From Mrakia gelida (Eukaryota; Basidiomycota; Tremellomycetes; Cystofilobasidiales; Mrakiaceae), in NCBI GenBank assembly GCA_024345305.1, contig BRON01000020.1, forward strand, positions 62,001 to 126,000: DNA of 64,000 nucleotides, given 5' to 3'. Shown here one piece after another: positions 32,241 through 43,182 of this stretch. A program made the position numbers and the translations under genes. A model generated the notes under the pieces. It was given only the letters and a program-made list of their open reading frames with translations, was not told the DNA's origin and made no database searches. Position 1 is the stretch's first letter; every line of letters begins with the position of its first letter.

Positions 32241-35200
32241 ATGTCTTCCGTTCCTCCCGTCTTCAAGGTTCCGGCTCTTCCTTCGCAGTCTCTCCCTCAG
32301 GATTTGGCCATGCTGGTTGCGATGGGGGTGGTGGACGAGCCCAAGCAGGAGGTTGTGGAGTCGAGGGAGGTTTCTCCTGAGCTCGAGGAAGGGAAGGGAG
32401 ATCTGGGAGACATCGACGCCATGCTCACAGAAGGCGTAGAGTCAGAAGTCACCTCAGAGGAGATGGAAGATGGAGAGGAGAAGGAGGAAGGGGAGGTCAA
32501 GGAAGCAGAGGAGGAGAAGGAGGAGGTTGTTCCAGAAGGGAAGGAGGAGGAGGAGGAGGAGGAAGGCGAGCAGTCTGGCGAGGAGAGCGAGTGGGTTTGG
32601 TTTGAGATCTTTCCTTCGCTTCGATATATACGGAGCTGATACCGCGTCTTCCTTACTCCCCACCTGTCCTTCAGTGACTCTTCCTCCTCCGCTGCTTCGA
32701 GCTCTTCGGCTTCCTCGACGGGTTCGGCCGCTTCGACGACTTCAGCAGCTGTCGGTCGACCTCCCACGATCCCCAACCTCAAAGCTCACGAACGCCATCT
32801 TCGAGAGGTCGACGCTCTCGAGAACGCTGGATCAGACGCTGGTTCGGAACCCGACATGAACGAGGACATGTTCAGATCCACCAACGAACTCCCTCAACCC
32901 TCCTCAGCTCCTCCTCTCCCTTTCCAACAAGTCCCCTTCGGTCAGGCCCTCAAGGAGCTCGGAACCATCATGAGCGCGGTCGGGAAGCAGATCGTCATCT
33001 CGTCCAAACCAGCTACGAAGCAGGTTGGAAAGAAGGAGGTCGTCGTGGAGCCGGAAGCGTTGGGAGAAGGCTCGGTGATTTGTTGGTCGGATGGGCGAGT
33101 TTTGGGAGTCGTGAGTTGCCTCGCGTTCCCTGCTTCTCCTCCTCTATGCTTCTTCCAGAAAGCTGACTTCGGTCTCTCCGTCATACTCTACAGGTTCATG
33201 ATACCTTCGGTCCACTCACCAACCCTCTCTACACCCTCCTCCTTCCCGACAACTTCGCTCAACCCAAAGTGCTCGCGACGTCCTACCCTTCGATCTCCAA
33301 GCAGTCACCTCCCTCAGCTTCCTCCTCCTCCCTTCCCACTACCAACGGCGTCGCCTCAGATACTACAGCCACCGCCTCTCTCTCCAACGGTACCCTCGAG
33401 GATGCTCCCAACGGCGAGGTCCTCGTTCAGTCGACGGGAGCTGTCGTCGAAGTCGAAGGCGAGGTCGCAGGAGTCAACACCTTCAAGAACGAGTTCACGG
33501 AGGATGGCCTCAAGACGCTCGTCGAAGAAGGTCTCATTCGAATCCTCTCTCCCGGACCTTCCTCTCCTCCTCTCGCCTCCACCTCCGCCGTCGAGGCTCA
33601 ACCTATCGCGTCGACCTCGACCTCCTCTCCCTCCAAAGAAACCGTCAACCTCCCTCTCTCCATCGCCTCCACTTCCACCATCCCTCACACCAAACCCGAT
33701 CCCAACCTCAAATGGATCCCAACCACCAAGGATCCCGTCACTCACTTCGTCGAAGCCGTCGGTCTCACCGCGTCCGAACTCGTTGGCTTGACCGTCTACT
33801 TCCCCACGCAGATGGGCAAGTTCGTTCCTACGGCGAGGTTGAAGAGGGAGAAGTGGACGGATGCGTCGAACAAGTTCGACGAGGAGGCTGGGGAGGACGA
33901 GATGGAGTGGAGTGACGACGAGGAGGAGATGCTGGCGAAGAAGAGGAGGAAGATGGCGTGAGTGCTCGATTTCTTACTTTCTTTCTGCGCTCGAGCTCTT
34001 TCCTTTTTCCTCTCCCGCTTTTCCCTCTTGACTGACCGACACTCCCCTCTTATCTCTCTCTACCTTCTTTTCAAGCAGTCGAGGATCAAGTCGAGCCGCG
34101 TCGTCCGTTCGAGGTGGATCCCCAACTCCCTCCGACACAGGTTCGACCTTCTCGAACTTCCCCAAACAACACTCCGACTTCGCTCCCTCCGCCGCAGCTT
34201 CGTCCTACGCCGGTTCCGCCTACGGAGGAGATGGATCCGACGACGACGAGGCCATGCTGGACTACGACGGTCAGACGGACGGAGGAGAGCTGCTCGTTCC
34301 CGAGAGGACGATGCCGGCTGCTTACGAGGAGTGGGGAGCGAGTGAGGGAGCACCTGTGGCTGATGATGGGCCCGGTGAGATGGGAGGGGACGCGTCGATG
34401 AGCTCTCGAGGTGGTGGAGAGAGGGGAGGTCGAGGGAGAGGGCGAGGAGAGCGAGGTCGAGGAAGAGGTGGAGAGAGAGGTGGAAGAGGCGGAGACCGAG
34501 ACGCTGGGAGAGGTGGAAGAGGTGGGGATAGGGAGTCTGGTCGAGGGAGAGGAGCGGATCGAGGTGAGAGAGGTAGAGGTCGAGGTGACCGAGGCAGGGG
34601 AGGTGAGTTCTTCTTGTTTGGCTGGTTCTGCGAACGCGTCTTCCTTCTCTCGGGGTCGGGACTGACTCCGAGTCTTCGTCTTTCGTGCGTCCTGCAGAAC
34701 GAGGAGGTCGTGGCCGAGGAGGTCGAGAAGCTTTCGTTCCTCCACCAAGACCTTCGAACGGACACATGGACGATCGACCTCCCTTCACGTCGGCTTCGCT
34801 CCCTGCTCCCCCTCAGATGCCTCAAGGTCTCCACTACCAACAGAACGGACCTTCCTCTTTCCCTGCCCAGCAACCTCCTCTCCTCTCGACCCAACGAACC
34901 GGTTCGAACGGCTCTCAATCCTACCCTCCTCTCCCTCCTCCTTCACAACCCGCCCACCCTCCTCGACCCATGTCGCCGACCTCAGCCGCCATCGCTCGAG
35001 CGACAGGACAGTACTTCCCCGGTCAACAGATGCAGATGGCTCTTTTCAACGGTAATCCCTATCCTTCGCCGATGGGCGCGAACATTCCTTACACCCAGCA
35101 GCCCTCGTCGTCGTCGTCGTTCCAACCTCAACAGCAACAGCAGCAGTACCAGCCTCCTCCTCTTTCTCACTACAACCCTCAAGGACCTTCCTCGTCGATT

Positions 35201-35943
35201 CCACCTCGACCGGTCCCGTACAACCCTCAGATGCCTCCTCCTCAGGATGGAAGTCGCGTTGCTCCTCCCTCCGGTCCTTCGGGACCTCCTCCACCTCAAC
35301 AACAGCAACAGCAACAGCACTCCAGCCCTGGAGCTCCTCAACCTCCTCCGCAAAACCAACAGTACCAACCTCAGCCCCATCAGCCCTACACTCAGCAGCA
35401 ACCTTCGTACCAAAACCATCAGCAGCAGCCTCCTCAAGCTGCGAACGGACACGCGAATCCCATGTTCCAGCACCAGCAGCAGCACAACCCCTACCCTCAG
35501 CAGAACGGCTACCCCTCTCCGTACGGCCAGCAGCAGCAGCAACACCACCAGAACGGGTACGCGTCGTCGTCGCAGGGAGGAGGATTCCAACCCAACGGCT
35601 ACCCTCAGCAGAACGGTTTCGTCAACCCCGCTTTCGGAGGTCAAGGTCCTTCGTCCTCTGTACGTTATTCGGTTCGTCTCTCTCTTCCCGAACTTCTCGA
35701 ACGAGCGCTCACCTTCTTCTCTTCTGCGTCGCGTCTTCACAGCACTCCGACCCCGTCGCCATCGAAGTCGCTCTTCAACGACAGAAGGCTCAACACGACA
35801 AGGAGATGCTCGACATGCAGAGACAGATCGCTCTTCTCTCCAGAGGACGACGACCTGATGGACCTGGAAACGGCGGTGGTGGAGCTCCTCCTCCTGCTGC
35901 AGGGCAAGGAGGAGGATGGGTCTCTGCTCCTGGGTCGTTCTGA
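32241..35943 (+). CDS. NAF1: H/ACA snoRNP assembly factor NAF1
   Basis: Six exons: 32241-32590, 32675-33110, 33194-33957, 34079-34602, 34698-35659, 35743-35943; about 1,078 residues, long for the family. A very acidic N-terminal region precedes the Gar1/Naf1 core fold, read across the exon 2/3 junction: GSVICWSDGRVLGVV then Asp-Thr-Phe-Gly-Pro-Leu-x-Asn-Pro-Leu-Tyr. It continues in the VGLTVYFPTQMGKFVP segment of exon 3. NAF1 replaces Gar1 during assembly of H/ACA particles, which guide pseudouridylation. Downstream are an acidic EEE/DDE block, an RGG-rich domain of roughly 80 residues, a Pro/Gln-rich low-complexity region of roughly 300 residues with poly-Gln runs, and a short coiled coil near the C-terminus. 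The RGG part suggests RNA binding. The start codon has a good context (CGCCATG). Confidence 0.92.
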
Positions 35944-36464
35944 TCGGTCGAACGAAACCATCGTCGCGTCGTTCCTTCACCTTCTTGCATTTATGTTCTC
36001 CTCGTTCGCTTCGCTTGATTTGATCTCTGTCTTGTAGCCTTTTTTTGATCCTCGACATGTTTTACCTACCCACTCGCTCTCTCGCTCCCTCGCTTTGTTC
36101 GCTCGTCCAAAAAAAAGGTCGTCTCCCTCGCGACGACGCATTTCCTTGTTCGCCATGCTCTTCCTTCCATCATGCTCCCCTCCTCGTATCTCATCCCGAC
36201 TAATCCTCGTTAACTTTCCCTGTCGCTCGCAATATCTTCTCTTGATCGAAATACCATCGTCTTCTTCGCTCGACTCGCTTTCCTTCGTCGTTCGAGAGTC
36301 GAAGCTTTTCTCCTGATCTCTCTCTCTCTCGCTGCACCCCCAGAAGATCGTCAAGAGCATTCATTAATCGAAAGACTACAACCGAAACATGAGCGAAAGC
36401 TGAGATCCCTCCTCCAAGCAGCAGACTAGCGTGTACAACCTCGAAATCGAGCTTCATCCCACGT
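35944..36464. other. Convergent spacer between NAF1 and xanA
   Basis: Two 3' flanks. T-rich and A-rich patches (for example an A run near 36110) fit 3'UTRs. No gene was seen. Confidence 0.45.
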
Positions 36465-38904
36465 TCAAGCCCATTTCTTGACGTCCTTCTCGTCGGGTCC
36501 AACAGGGTCTGTTCGTTCGAGAGGGAAGGCAGAAGGTCAGGTCGAGCGAGAGCGGGAAAGTGAGAGGGATGGAAAGCGAGGGACCAACCACTTGATCCAG
36601 CGAGGTTGCATTGGTGGAAGATTCGGACTTGGTCGTCCTGCGAGATCGAGGAGGAGTGGAGAGGGCCGGAAGAGGTTAGCTCGAGAGGTGGAAGAACGAC
36701 GAGAGGACGGGTGGAACGAAAGAGAGGGAGAGAACGAACGGTGAAGGCTCCTACGACGGAGTGGAGGACACCTGATGGAAAGAAGAGGGTGGAGAAAGGG
36801 AGGGTTTCAGTCGAGGAAAGGGGAAACAAGGAAGGGACTCGACGCGTCGAAGAACGAGATTCGAAGTTGACTTGTGGAAGATCGACTTACCTCGGTTGTG
36901 GAAGAGAACCATATCTCCCTCGTCCCAGTCTTCACGAAGCGAAATAATTACGAGCAGAAGGAAGCAGGTCAGCTTCGAGCAGTCGTAAGAAATCGACGCG
37001 TCTCATTTCGAAACTAACCATGAGGGTAAACGAGTTCAGGCTTGATCCCAGGCCTCTGAAGTCCGTAGACGATCTTCCTGACCTCCTCCAAGTTGGTGAC
37101 CTCTCCTCCTTCAGGGTAGAGCTGTCCTTCCTTTCGCTCGACTCCAGCAGGGAGAGGGGAGATGTGCAGCGACCTGACGGCCGAGGGATGGATTTGGAGA
37201 TGAAGACCGCCGGTGACGGGGTTCTTCCCTGCGAGTTCGAGAGAAAGGGAAGAGGGAGGAGTCAAACCTGGTGCGGAGTGAAGGGAGGAGGGGTTGAAAG
37301 AACGCACAGAGGGCTGGGAAGGTCTTGACTTTGTCCTCGGTCCACGCTGGGAGTTCGTCGAGAGGAACCTCCTTTCCTTCAGAGACGAGCCCTAAGCCGG
37401 TGGGGAGAGCGGCTGCCGAGGACATCCAACTGAGCGAACCGGGAGGTAAAGCGCTCGTTAGCTCACAGGAGTAGGGACGCGAGGGAGTGGCTTAACGAAC
37501 ACGTAGGGGTGGGGAGCCTGAACGAACAAGACGACGCGTCGAAGTCAGCATCTCGAGAGAGCGACGAAAGATCGAAAGCAGGTCGAGACAAGACAGGACT
37601 CACGTATCGGACCTTCATTCGGACTACGAGACTCTTCTCCTCAGGGCTCATGATGTCGAACATCGTCGCTCCGCTCACGAAAGCAGTCGTCCCGAGAGGA
37701 ACAGGGAGCTCGTCGCCAGTTCCGTCGTCGTATCGAAGAGTCTGAGCTTCTCCCTTGGGAACTCCGAGAGCGTAGAGGGTGGTGACCTTGGGAGGCGAGA
37801 GGTCGTACAGCGCAGCGTCGATGTGCCATCGCTAGAGGAAAAAAAAAAAAAAAAAAAAAGGTGGGGGGTTCGAAGGGGAGAGAGAGAACAGGCGAGCGAG
37901 GACGGTGGAAGTGGACTGGTCAGGCGCGTTGATGCGAGGCCATCAATGAGGAGAAGATGACTCACGTAGAATCGAGTCTGCGTAAAGGGACGAGAAAGTT
38001 TACGGGTCAGGCTCCTGCAGAATAAGAACGAGGAAGCGAAGAAACGGAGAGCTCGGGACGCACGAATCCAGCAGCCTCGTCTTCGTCGGAAACGGCCGTC
38101 TTGTGGAAAGTCTTGTGATGAGGATGCTTGAGTTTGGATGCAGCAAGACCTTCGTGATCGTATACCATTCCGTTTCCGATGAGCTAGCAGGATGGGAAAG
38201 GGAGTCAGCGAGCTGCTCGAAGGAGCCAAGTTCGGGGAGGAGCTGTCGGACGAGAACGAACCTGAACCTGAGGAGTGCGAGGGATCGTCTTGAGATCGGG
38301 ATGGAGAATCGACTTCTTCTCGCCTCCAGTCTTGTTGTTACCGTGACCATAAGACTCAGAGGAAGGATCGAAGACCTGGGAGGAGAAGAGCAGAGGGGAG
38401 GGAGGAGGGAAGGTGGTGAGCTCGAGCTCAATCGATTGGACCTCGGGCCCTCGCTGATAAGAAGACTGACCTTGGTGAGCTTATACTGAGCTTCAGGAGA
38501 GACCTTCTGGTTCTTGAACAGGAGAGCAGAGTGCTGCAAGCAAAAACGAAGAATTGAAAGAAGGGAAGAGCAGAGAGGTGAGCGGAAAGGAAAGACGGAC
38601 GGGCCTTGGATCTGCTCATCCGAAGGAGTCGATAGACCTTTCCCACTCGTCCCGGAGAGTGAAAACAAACTCGCAGACTAACCTTGTAGAGTAGTTCTTG
38701 GATCTGACGAACGAACAAAGCGAATCAAGGTCAGGTTTGGTATCGAAAACGACGAGGGAAAGAGAAGAAGGAACGAACCTCCTCGAGCTGGTCGTCGGTA
38801 GCGATCTCGAGATCGACTCCTCGGACCTCTCGTCCAAAGGTTCCAAAGTATTTGGAGTCAGCAGAAGGAGGGAGAGGGAGAGGGGAAGTGGTGATGGTGG
38901 ACAT
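36465..38904 (-). CDS. xanA: Alpha-ketoglutarate-dependent xanthine dioxygenase
   Basis: Fourteen exons on the minus strand: 38779-38904, 38683-38703, 38471-38533, 38262-38375, 38064-38183, 37966-37977, 37604-37831, 37501-37517, 37308-37429, 37019-37228, 36891-36929, 36740-36771, 36592-36637, 36465-36508; about 397 residues. The TfdA/TauD-family iron site is visible: a Trp-His-x-Asp motif at about residues 154-157 and a second His in GVLHSVVGAF near residue 361. XanA-type blocks include Ser-Tyr-Gly-His-Gly, HPDLKTIPR, APHPYVW and the C-terminal QCNLAGS. The enzyme converts xanthine to uric acid with Fe(II), alpha-ketoglutarate and O2, a fungal alternative to the molybdenum hydroxylase, and is probably cytosolic. 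Exons 2, 6 and 8 are micro-exons of 21, 12 and 17 nt that encode conserved residues. A 21-nt poly-T tract (minus strand) sits next to the acceptor of exon 7. Confidence 0.93.
37839..37859. repeat. Poly-A/T run in a xanA intron
   Basis: Twenty-one consecutive A on the plus strand, read as a long polypyrimidine (T) tract just upstream of a xanA splice acceptor. Confidence 0.85.
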
Positions 38905-39592
38905 GGTTGAAGGGATAAAGTTGAGCGGGTGGTGGTTCGTGGGCAAGAAGGAGAACGGCGTGAGCTCCCTCTTATCTTCCCTCCTCCCTCGCTTTCGGTC
39001 CGGCTCTCGAGTTACGTGACTGCTTCGTCTTCGAACTTCTTCGAGACATAGACAAGTCGCGATATTTCACAATATCGATGAGCCAGTGTTTCTGCCGCCA
39101 GTCCGAAGAAAATCTGCCTCTTTTGACTGTCTTTCTCGCACTTCCCTCTCTCATCCGTCGCCTGAACCCGGCCGACTGCGAACGCCCTTTCCGAAGACAG
39201 ATATAGGGACTGTGAGGGCTCAAATCTGCCATTCGCGAGACGATTCATATACAATGCACCATAAACGAAAGCGGGAGCGAAAAAGAGCGAGCTGAAACGG
39301 GACGACGGCGGATGCTCTCCTCATGCTTGCGACGCGTCGTCTTCAACTTCGACGGCCTAGCTGCAACGAGGGAAGAAAGAGTTCGAATCATGTACAGTGA
39401 GTAAGTCAAAAGCGAAGAATCGAAGAAGAGACGTGACGACGTAGATAGATAGGCAGAGGCGCACGTATCGAACGAAGAGAAGGAACGAAGGTAGACGAGA
39501 GTCGAAGAATGAAGAAGAGAGACCGTGAAAAGGGAACCGGAATCGTCGTAAAGTATCAGAGCCAAAGCGAGAAACACACACCAGAGCCAAAG
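38905..39592. other. xanA upstream region and 3' flank of the BTB-like gene
   Basis: Both neighbours are on the minus strand, so this holds the xanA promoter and the end of the next transcript. One GACGCGTC copy lies near 39330. Short open frames on both strands have no coding character. Confidence 0.45.
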
Positions 39593-41346
39593 CTACGTAG
39601 ATCCTCTCCTCCCCAACTCCATCATCCTCCTCTCCAATTCCTCCTCGTACCCACCTCTCGTTCCGACCCTCATTCCCTCCTCGTCGTCGTCGCTCTCGTT
39701 CCCGTTGTGCAGCGCCAACCCCTCCGTATGCATCGACATCATCGAACCAGGGAACGTCGAGGAGGTGGGAGTGATTTGCTCGTGGGCTGAGTCAGCTTGG
39801 GATCCAGAGGAGGGAGGAGTGGTGAGGGAGAAGGAGATGGACGAAGCGGGGGCGGACGCGAGTTCGCGAGACGACGATGAAGGTCGGATCCATTTCCTCC
39901 ACCATTTCGCACAGACCAGCTTGAAGGTGTTGTCGAGACCGAGGAACTTCGAAGAGGGAGGGAGGAGATGGTGAGTCTGGGACGAGAGAAGCGTGTCTCG
40001 AGGACAGCGAGCGAAGAACCAAAACTCACCTCGATGTTTTTGAAGAGACCTTCCCACCCCACCTTTCCTTCGCAGAGAGCCCTCTCGATGACGCTCGCGT
40101 TTCCCCAGTAGAGGAAATGAGTGATGAGACCGAACGATGTTGGATCCGGGAGAGGAAGGAGGATCGTCGGTTTGTTTGAAGATGCGAGAGGAGGGACGAG
40201 ACGCGCCTGGAGGGAGGGGTTGGTTGAGCGAGATGTGTTGGGAGTGGGAGGGAGCGCACCGCTGGTAGAGTTGAGGGAGTTGGGGACGAGGAGTTTCTGA
40301 AAGAGCAAAGGTGGTGAAAAGTCAGCGAGAGTTGAGGCGAGAAAAAAGGAAGGAAGATGGGGGACGAACGCGAAAGAGGGTCGATTGAGTCGTGAGGTAC
40401 TCTCGGTGAAGATGGAAGGTGAGAACAGAGCTGGGGAACAGGAAACAAGGAGGGTCTCGATCAGTAAAACCTTCCGAAGAGATGGAAGGTCTAAGAACTC
40501 ACACAACACCAGGCATGGGTGCAGAACCTCTTCGTCCCGAGGCAGCGAATCCATCGACCAAAGGCGCCGTCGAAGGTGCTCTTGGAGGAGTTCCAGAATC
40601 TCGTCTCGGAGGGAAAGCGTTTCCTTGATCCGAGCCAGGTGAGGGTGCAGCTGAGGATGGGGAGGTGAGTTGGACGACTTTTGAGTGACAGGGACAAACA
40701 AAGATGGGTGGATCGGAGAAGGATAAAACGGGAGCGAACAAAGGAGGAAGAGGAGGAAGGTCAGCTTCGATCGCTCGGCGCTCGTCCTCGAGAAGAGAAC
40801 AAGGAAAGCCCAGCACCACCTCCACCTCTTTGGGACTGGATGGTAGGATCAGAAATAAGAAGGTATGAACTCACGAATGGTGCAATCCGAGTTCTTTTCG
40901 TTGTTCCAGAACCTCGGGGCGAGCTGCCTCTGTCGAGCGATGTAATACTCTCTCGGAGGCTCAGCGAACCCTCCTCCCGCTCCTCCTCTTTCCACCGTGT
41001 TCGACCTCGGTCTGTTTGTCGGCATCACTCCTGAGTAGACGTCCCTGGGAGTGGGAGGCCGTCTCGACTCGTCCAACGAAGAGCTGCCTCGATCTGAAGA
41101 GCCTCGCCGACGAGGAGTGGGAGGAGAAACGCGAACGGCTGCCCGCGTTGTTGGTGAGAGTTGCGAGGGATGGTACTCCTTGAAGCGAAACGTCGAGGAG
41201 GAGGCGTAGGGTTGACCGTTGGAGTTGGGAGGGAAGGAAGGGGGTGCTCTTCGGTTCTTTGATGGGGAGGAGAAGAAGGAGGGAGGCTGTGGGAAGGAGG
41301 AGGAGGAGGAGGGAGGAGTCGGCGCTCGAGGAGGATGGATGCTCAT
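39593..41346 (-). CDS. BTB/POZ-like domain protein
   Basis: Five exons on the minus strand: 40875-41346, 40503-40677, 40370-40430, 40030-40296, 39593-39946; about 442 residues. A disordered Ser/Pro-rich N-terminus ends at a Phe-Trp-Asn-Asn-x3-Ser-Asp-Cys-Thr-Ile motif, the usual entry of a fungal BTB fold. The fold continues through FHLHREYL, Ser-Thr-Leu-Phe, an ILLPLPDPTSFGLITHFLYW block (the fungal BTB beta strand and helix after an inserted Ser/Pro loop) and a final helical part with KLVCAKWWRKWI. The C-terminus is acidic. Such proteins are common in basidiomycetes and mostly uncharacterised; they may act as adaptors. The large intron 1 (40678-40874) uses an AAAAG acceptor and is the weakest junction. 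Confidence 0.75.
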
Positions 41347-43182
41347 CGAGGTGGGGAGGAGGTCTCGAGGCGAGAGAAAAGCGCGTCGATTTCGAGGATG
41401 TGGGGATGGGAGATAGAGGGAGAGAGTAGGGAGAGGTAGAAGTTGCTGGGGGGAGGTGCTGATGGTTGAAGGGAGCTCTTTGCGTTCTAAGCGTGAGCTC
41501 GAAAGAAGAGAACAACGAATCGAGGGAGGTTGGAGTCCTCGGTCGCTCGAAACTACGCGTTTTCGAGCTGCGATCAACGTTCAAGGTTTCGTCAGAACCG
41601 ATCGGATCAAGCCGAGTGTCTGAGGACCTTGCTCACCTCGTCTGGACGTACGAGTGGCAGGTCTGCACAAGGAAAAAAAAGGGAGAAAAGCGAAAGGGAC
41701 GCGTTGTTCAGCCTATGTACGTTTCTCCCCGACGGCGATCTTCTCGTTACAAAGCGGGGTGTTTACGAGGTTTGACTCTCTGCGAGCTGAGAGGGGGGGG
41801 GTCAAGCGAGCCAAATACGGCATGCTGAAGGAGGAGAACAAAGGGAAGTCGCCTCGTCACAGCTCTCGTCACCACTTCAAAGAAAGCAAGACCAGCGGGG
41901 ACGAGCGGAGTTCAAGACTCACCGACTGAATCAACGATGGGTGAGACGAGTGACCTAAAGGCCGACCCAAACTCAGTGCGAGTCGAGGTCAGGGAGGGGT
42001 GGGAGGAAGAAACGGGGATGAAACGACGAGTCGAAGACGAACCAGGGGTAGGCTGATCCCTCGCGAGCAGAGCAACAAAAAGACGAAGTCAGCATGATTT
42101 GCTAACAAGGCCGGGAAGAGACGCGAAGCTAGCTCCCATGTCTTGAACGAGTCGGAGAATACTTGTTGATTGGACGACGGCCCATCTTTCCAATCCCTTG
42201 TTCTCGTCGTCCGTGAGCTCGCACCTGCTGGAAAGAGAGGGTCAATTGCGAAGAAAGACCTCCACTGTCCCAGGCTCGTTCGCTCTGTCAGCGGTCTATG
42301 ATTCGGAATCGAAGGGGAGGGAAGACGAGGCGAAGGAAGATTGCCCGAACGCGACGCGTCGAGAGCAGAGGCTGCTTGTAATATCTGCGCGAGCCAAATC
42401 TCCCCAGAGCTAAAGATCTGTACAAACCTGTACGAGCTGGGACCATTTCGAAAGAGGACCACAGCTCGTCGAGCAAAGATGGAAAGAAAAAGAGAAGCGG
42501 CTCCGATGTGAGCGGGTCGTGGACGATCTTCCTCCCTTCTTCTCGCCCTCCTCTCGCAGCATCCCCGCCAGCACGGGCTCAAAGTTCTACTGCTGGACTC
42601 TTTGACAGGTCTGTAGCTTCTATATGGAGCCAAGGAAGCGTCAAACGTGCCTTGTTTCAGGGTCTGTACACTCCTGAGAGACGGACAGCGAGCGAACGAG
42701 CTCAACCTTCTTCCCGAGTACCCTCGGTCTCCTTCAAAGGGACGCACCTCGTCTTCGAAGAATGCTTCCGAGGCGCGAGGTATGAGTAGAGTGATCCCTC
42801 TGATCCCACGAGAACGATCCTTGGAACGTAGGAGAACAAGGGCCAGGTAGATAGAAAGGCCGGGAAGGAAGAAGTCGAGCTCACCTTCGAGAGCGGAGGA
42901 AAAGACGACCTTGCACGCTTTGGAAGCGAGAGAAAAGGACGGCAGGTTGGACTGTCGAGCCGAGGCAATGTCCATATGAGATACTGGAAGAGGAGAGCAT
43001 GGAAAATTTGATCGGAGCGGACTGGATCATGAGCGTTTGAAGCGAAAGGACGAAGCAAGGAAGAAGCTCAACTTTCCTTCCTTCCCTCCTCCCGCGACCT
43101 TCAAACCTCAACAACGAAGCCTCACGACCCCCAGCCTCTTCTCTAGAGTTCTCCACTTTCATCTCGGGTTCCTTCCGTACTC
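41347..43182. other. 1.8-kb unresolved region, probably a spliced minus-strand gene
   Basis: No complete model could be built. On the minus strand a 328-codon ORF runs 42975-41989. Its first 30 codons (ending at a good GTGAGC donor at 42884) read like protein, and other segments in different frames also do: a VLAGMLREEGEKK stretch near 42510-42550 and a Leu-Glu-Arg-Trp-Ala-Val-Val-Gln stretch near 42110-42200, followed by GTTAGC and a CTGAC. This pattern fits several short exons rather than one ORF. I do not recognise the protein. The region must also contain the promoters of the flanking BTB-like and plus-strand genes. One GACGCGTC copy lies near 42353. Confidence 0.35.

Noticed and set aside
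34254..35858. A 534-codon plus-strand ORF over NAF1
   Set aside because: It follows the NAF1 frame only up to the donor at 34602 and then reads the wrong frame of the next exon.
34982..36058. A 358-codon minus-strand ORF opposite NAF1
   Set aside because: Its Arg/Leu-rich product is the antisense of Gln/Pro codons, a shadow of the low-complexity coding region.
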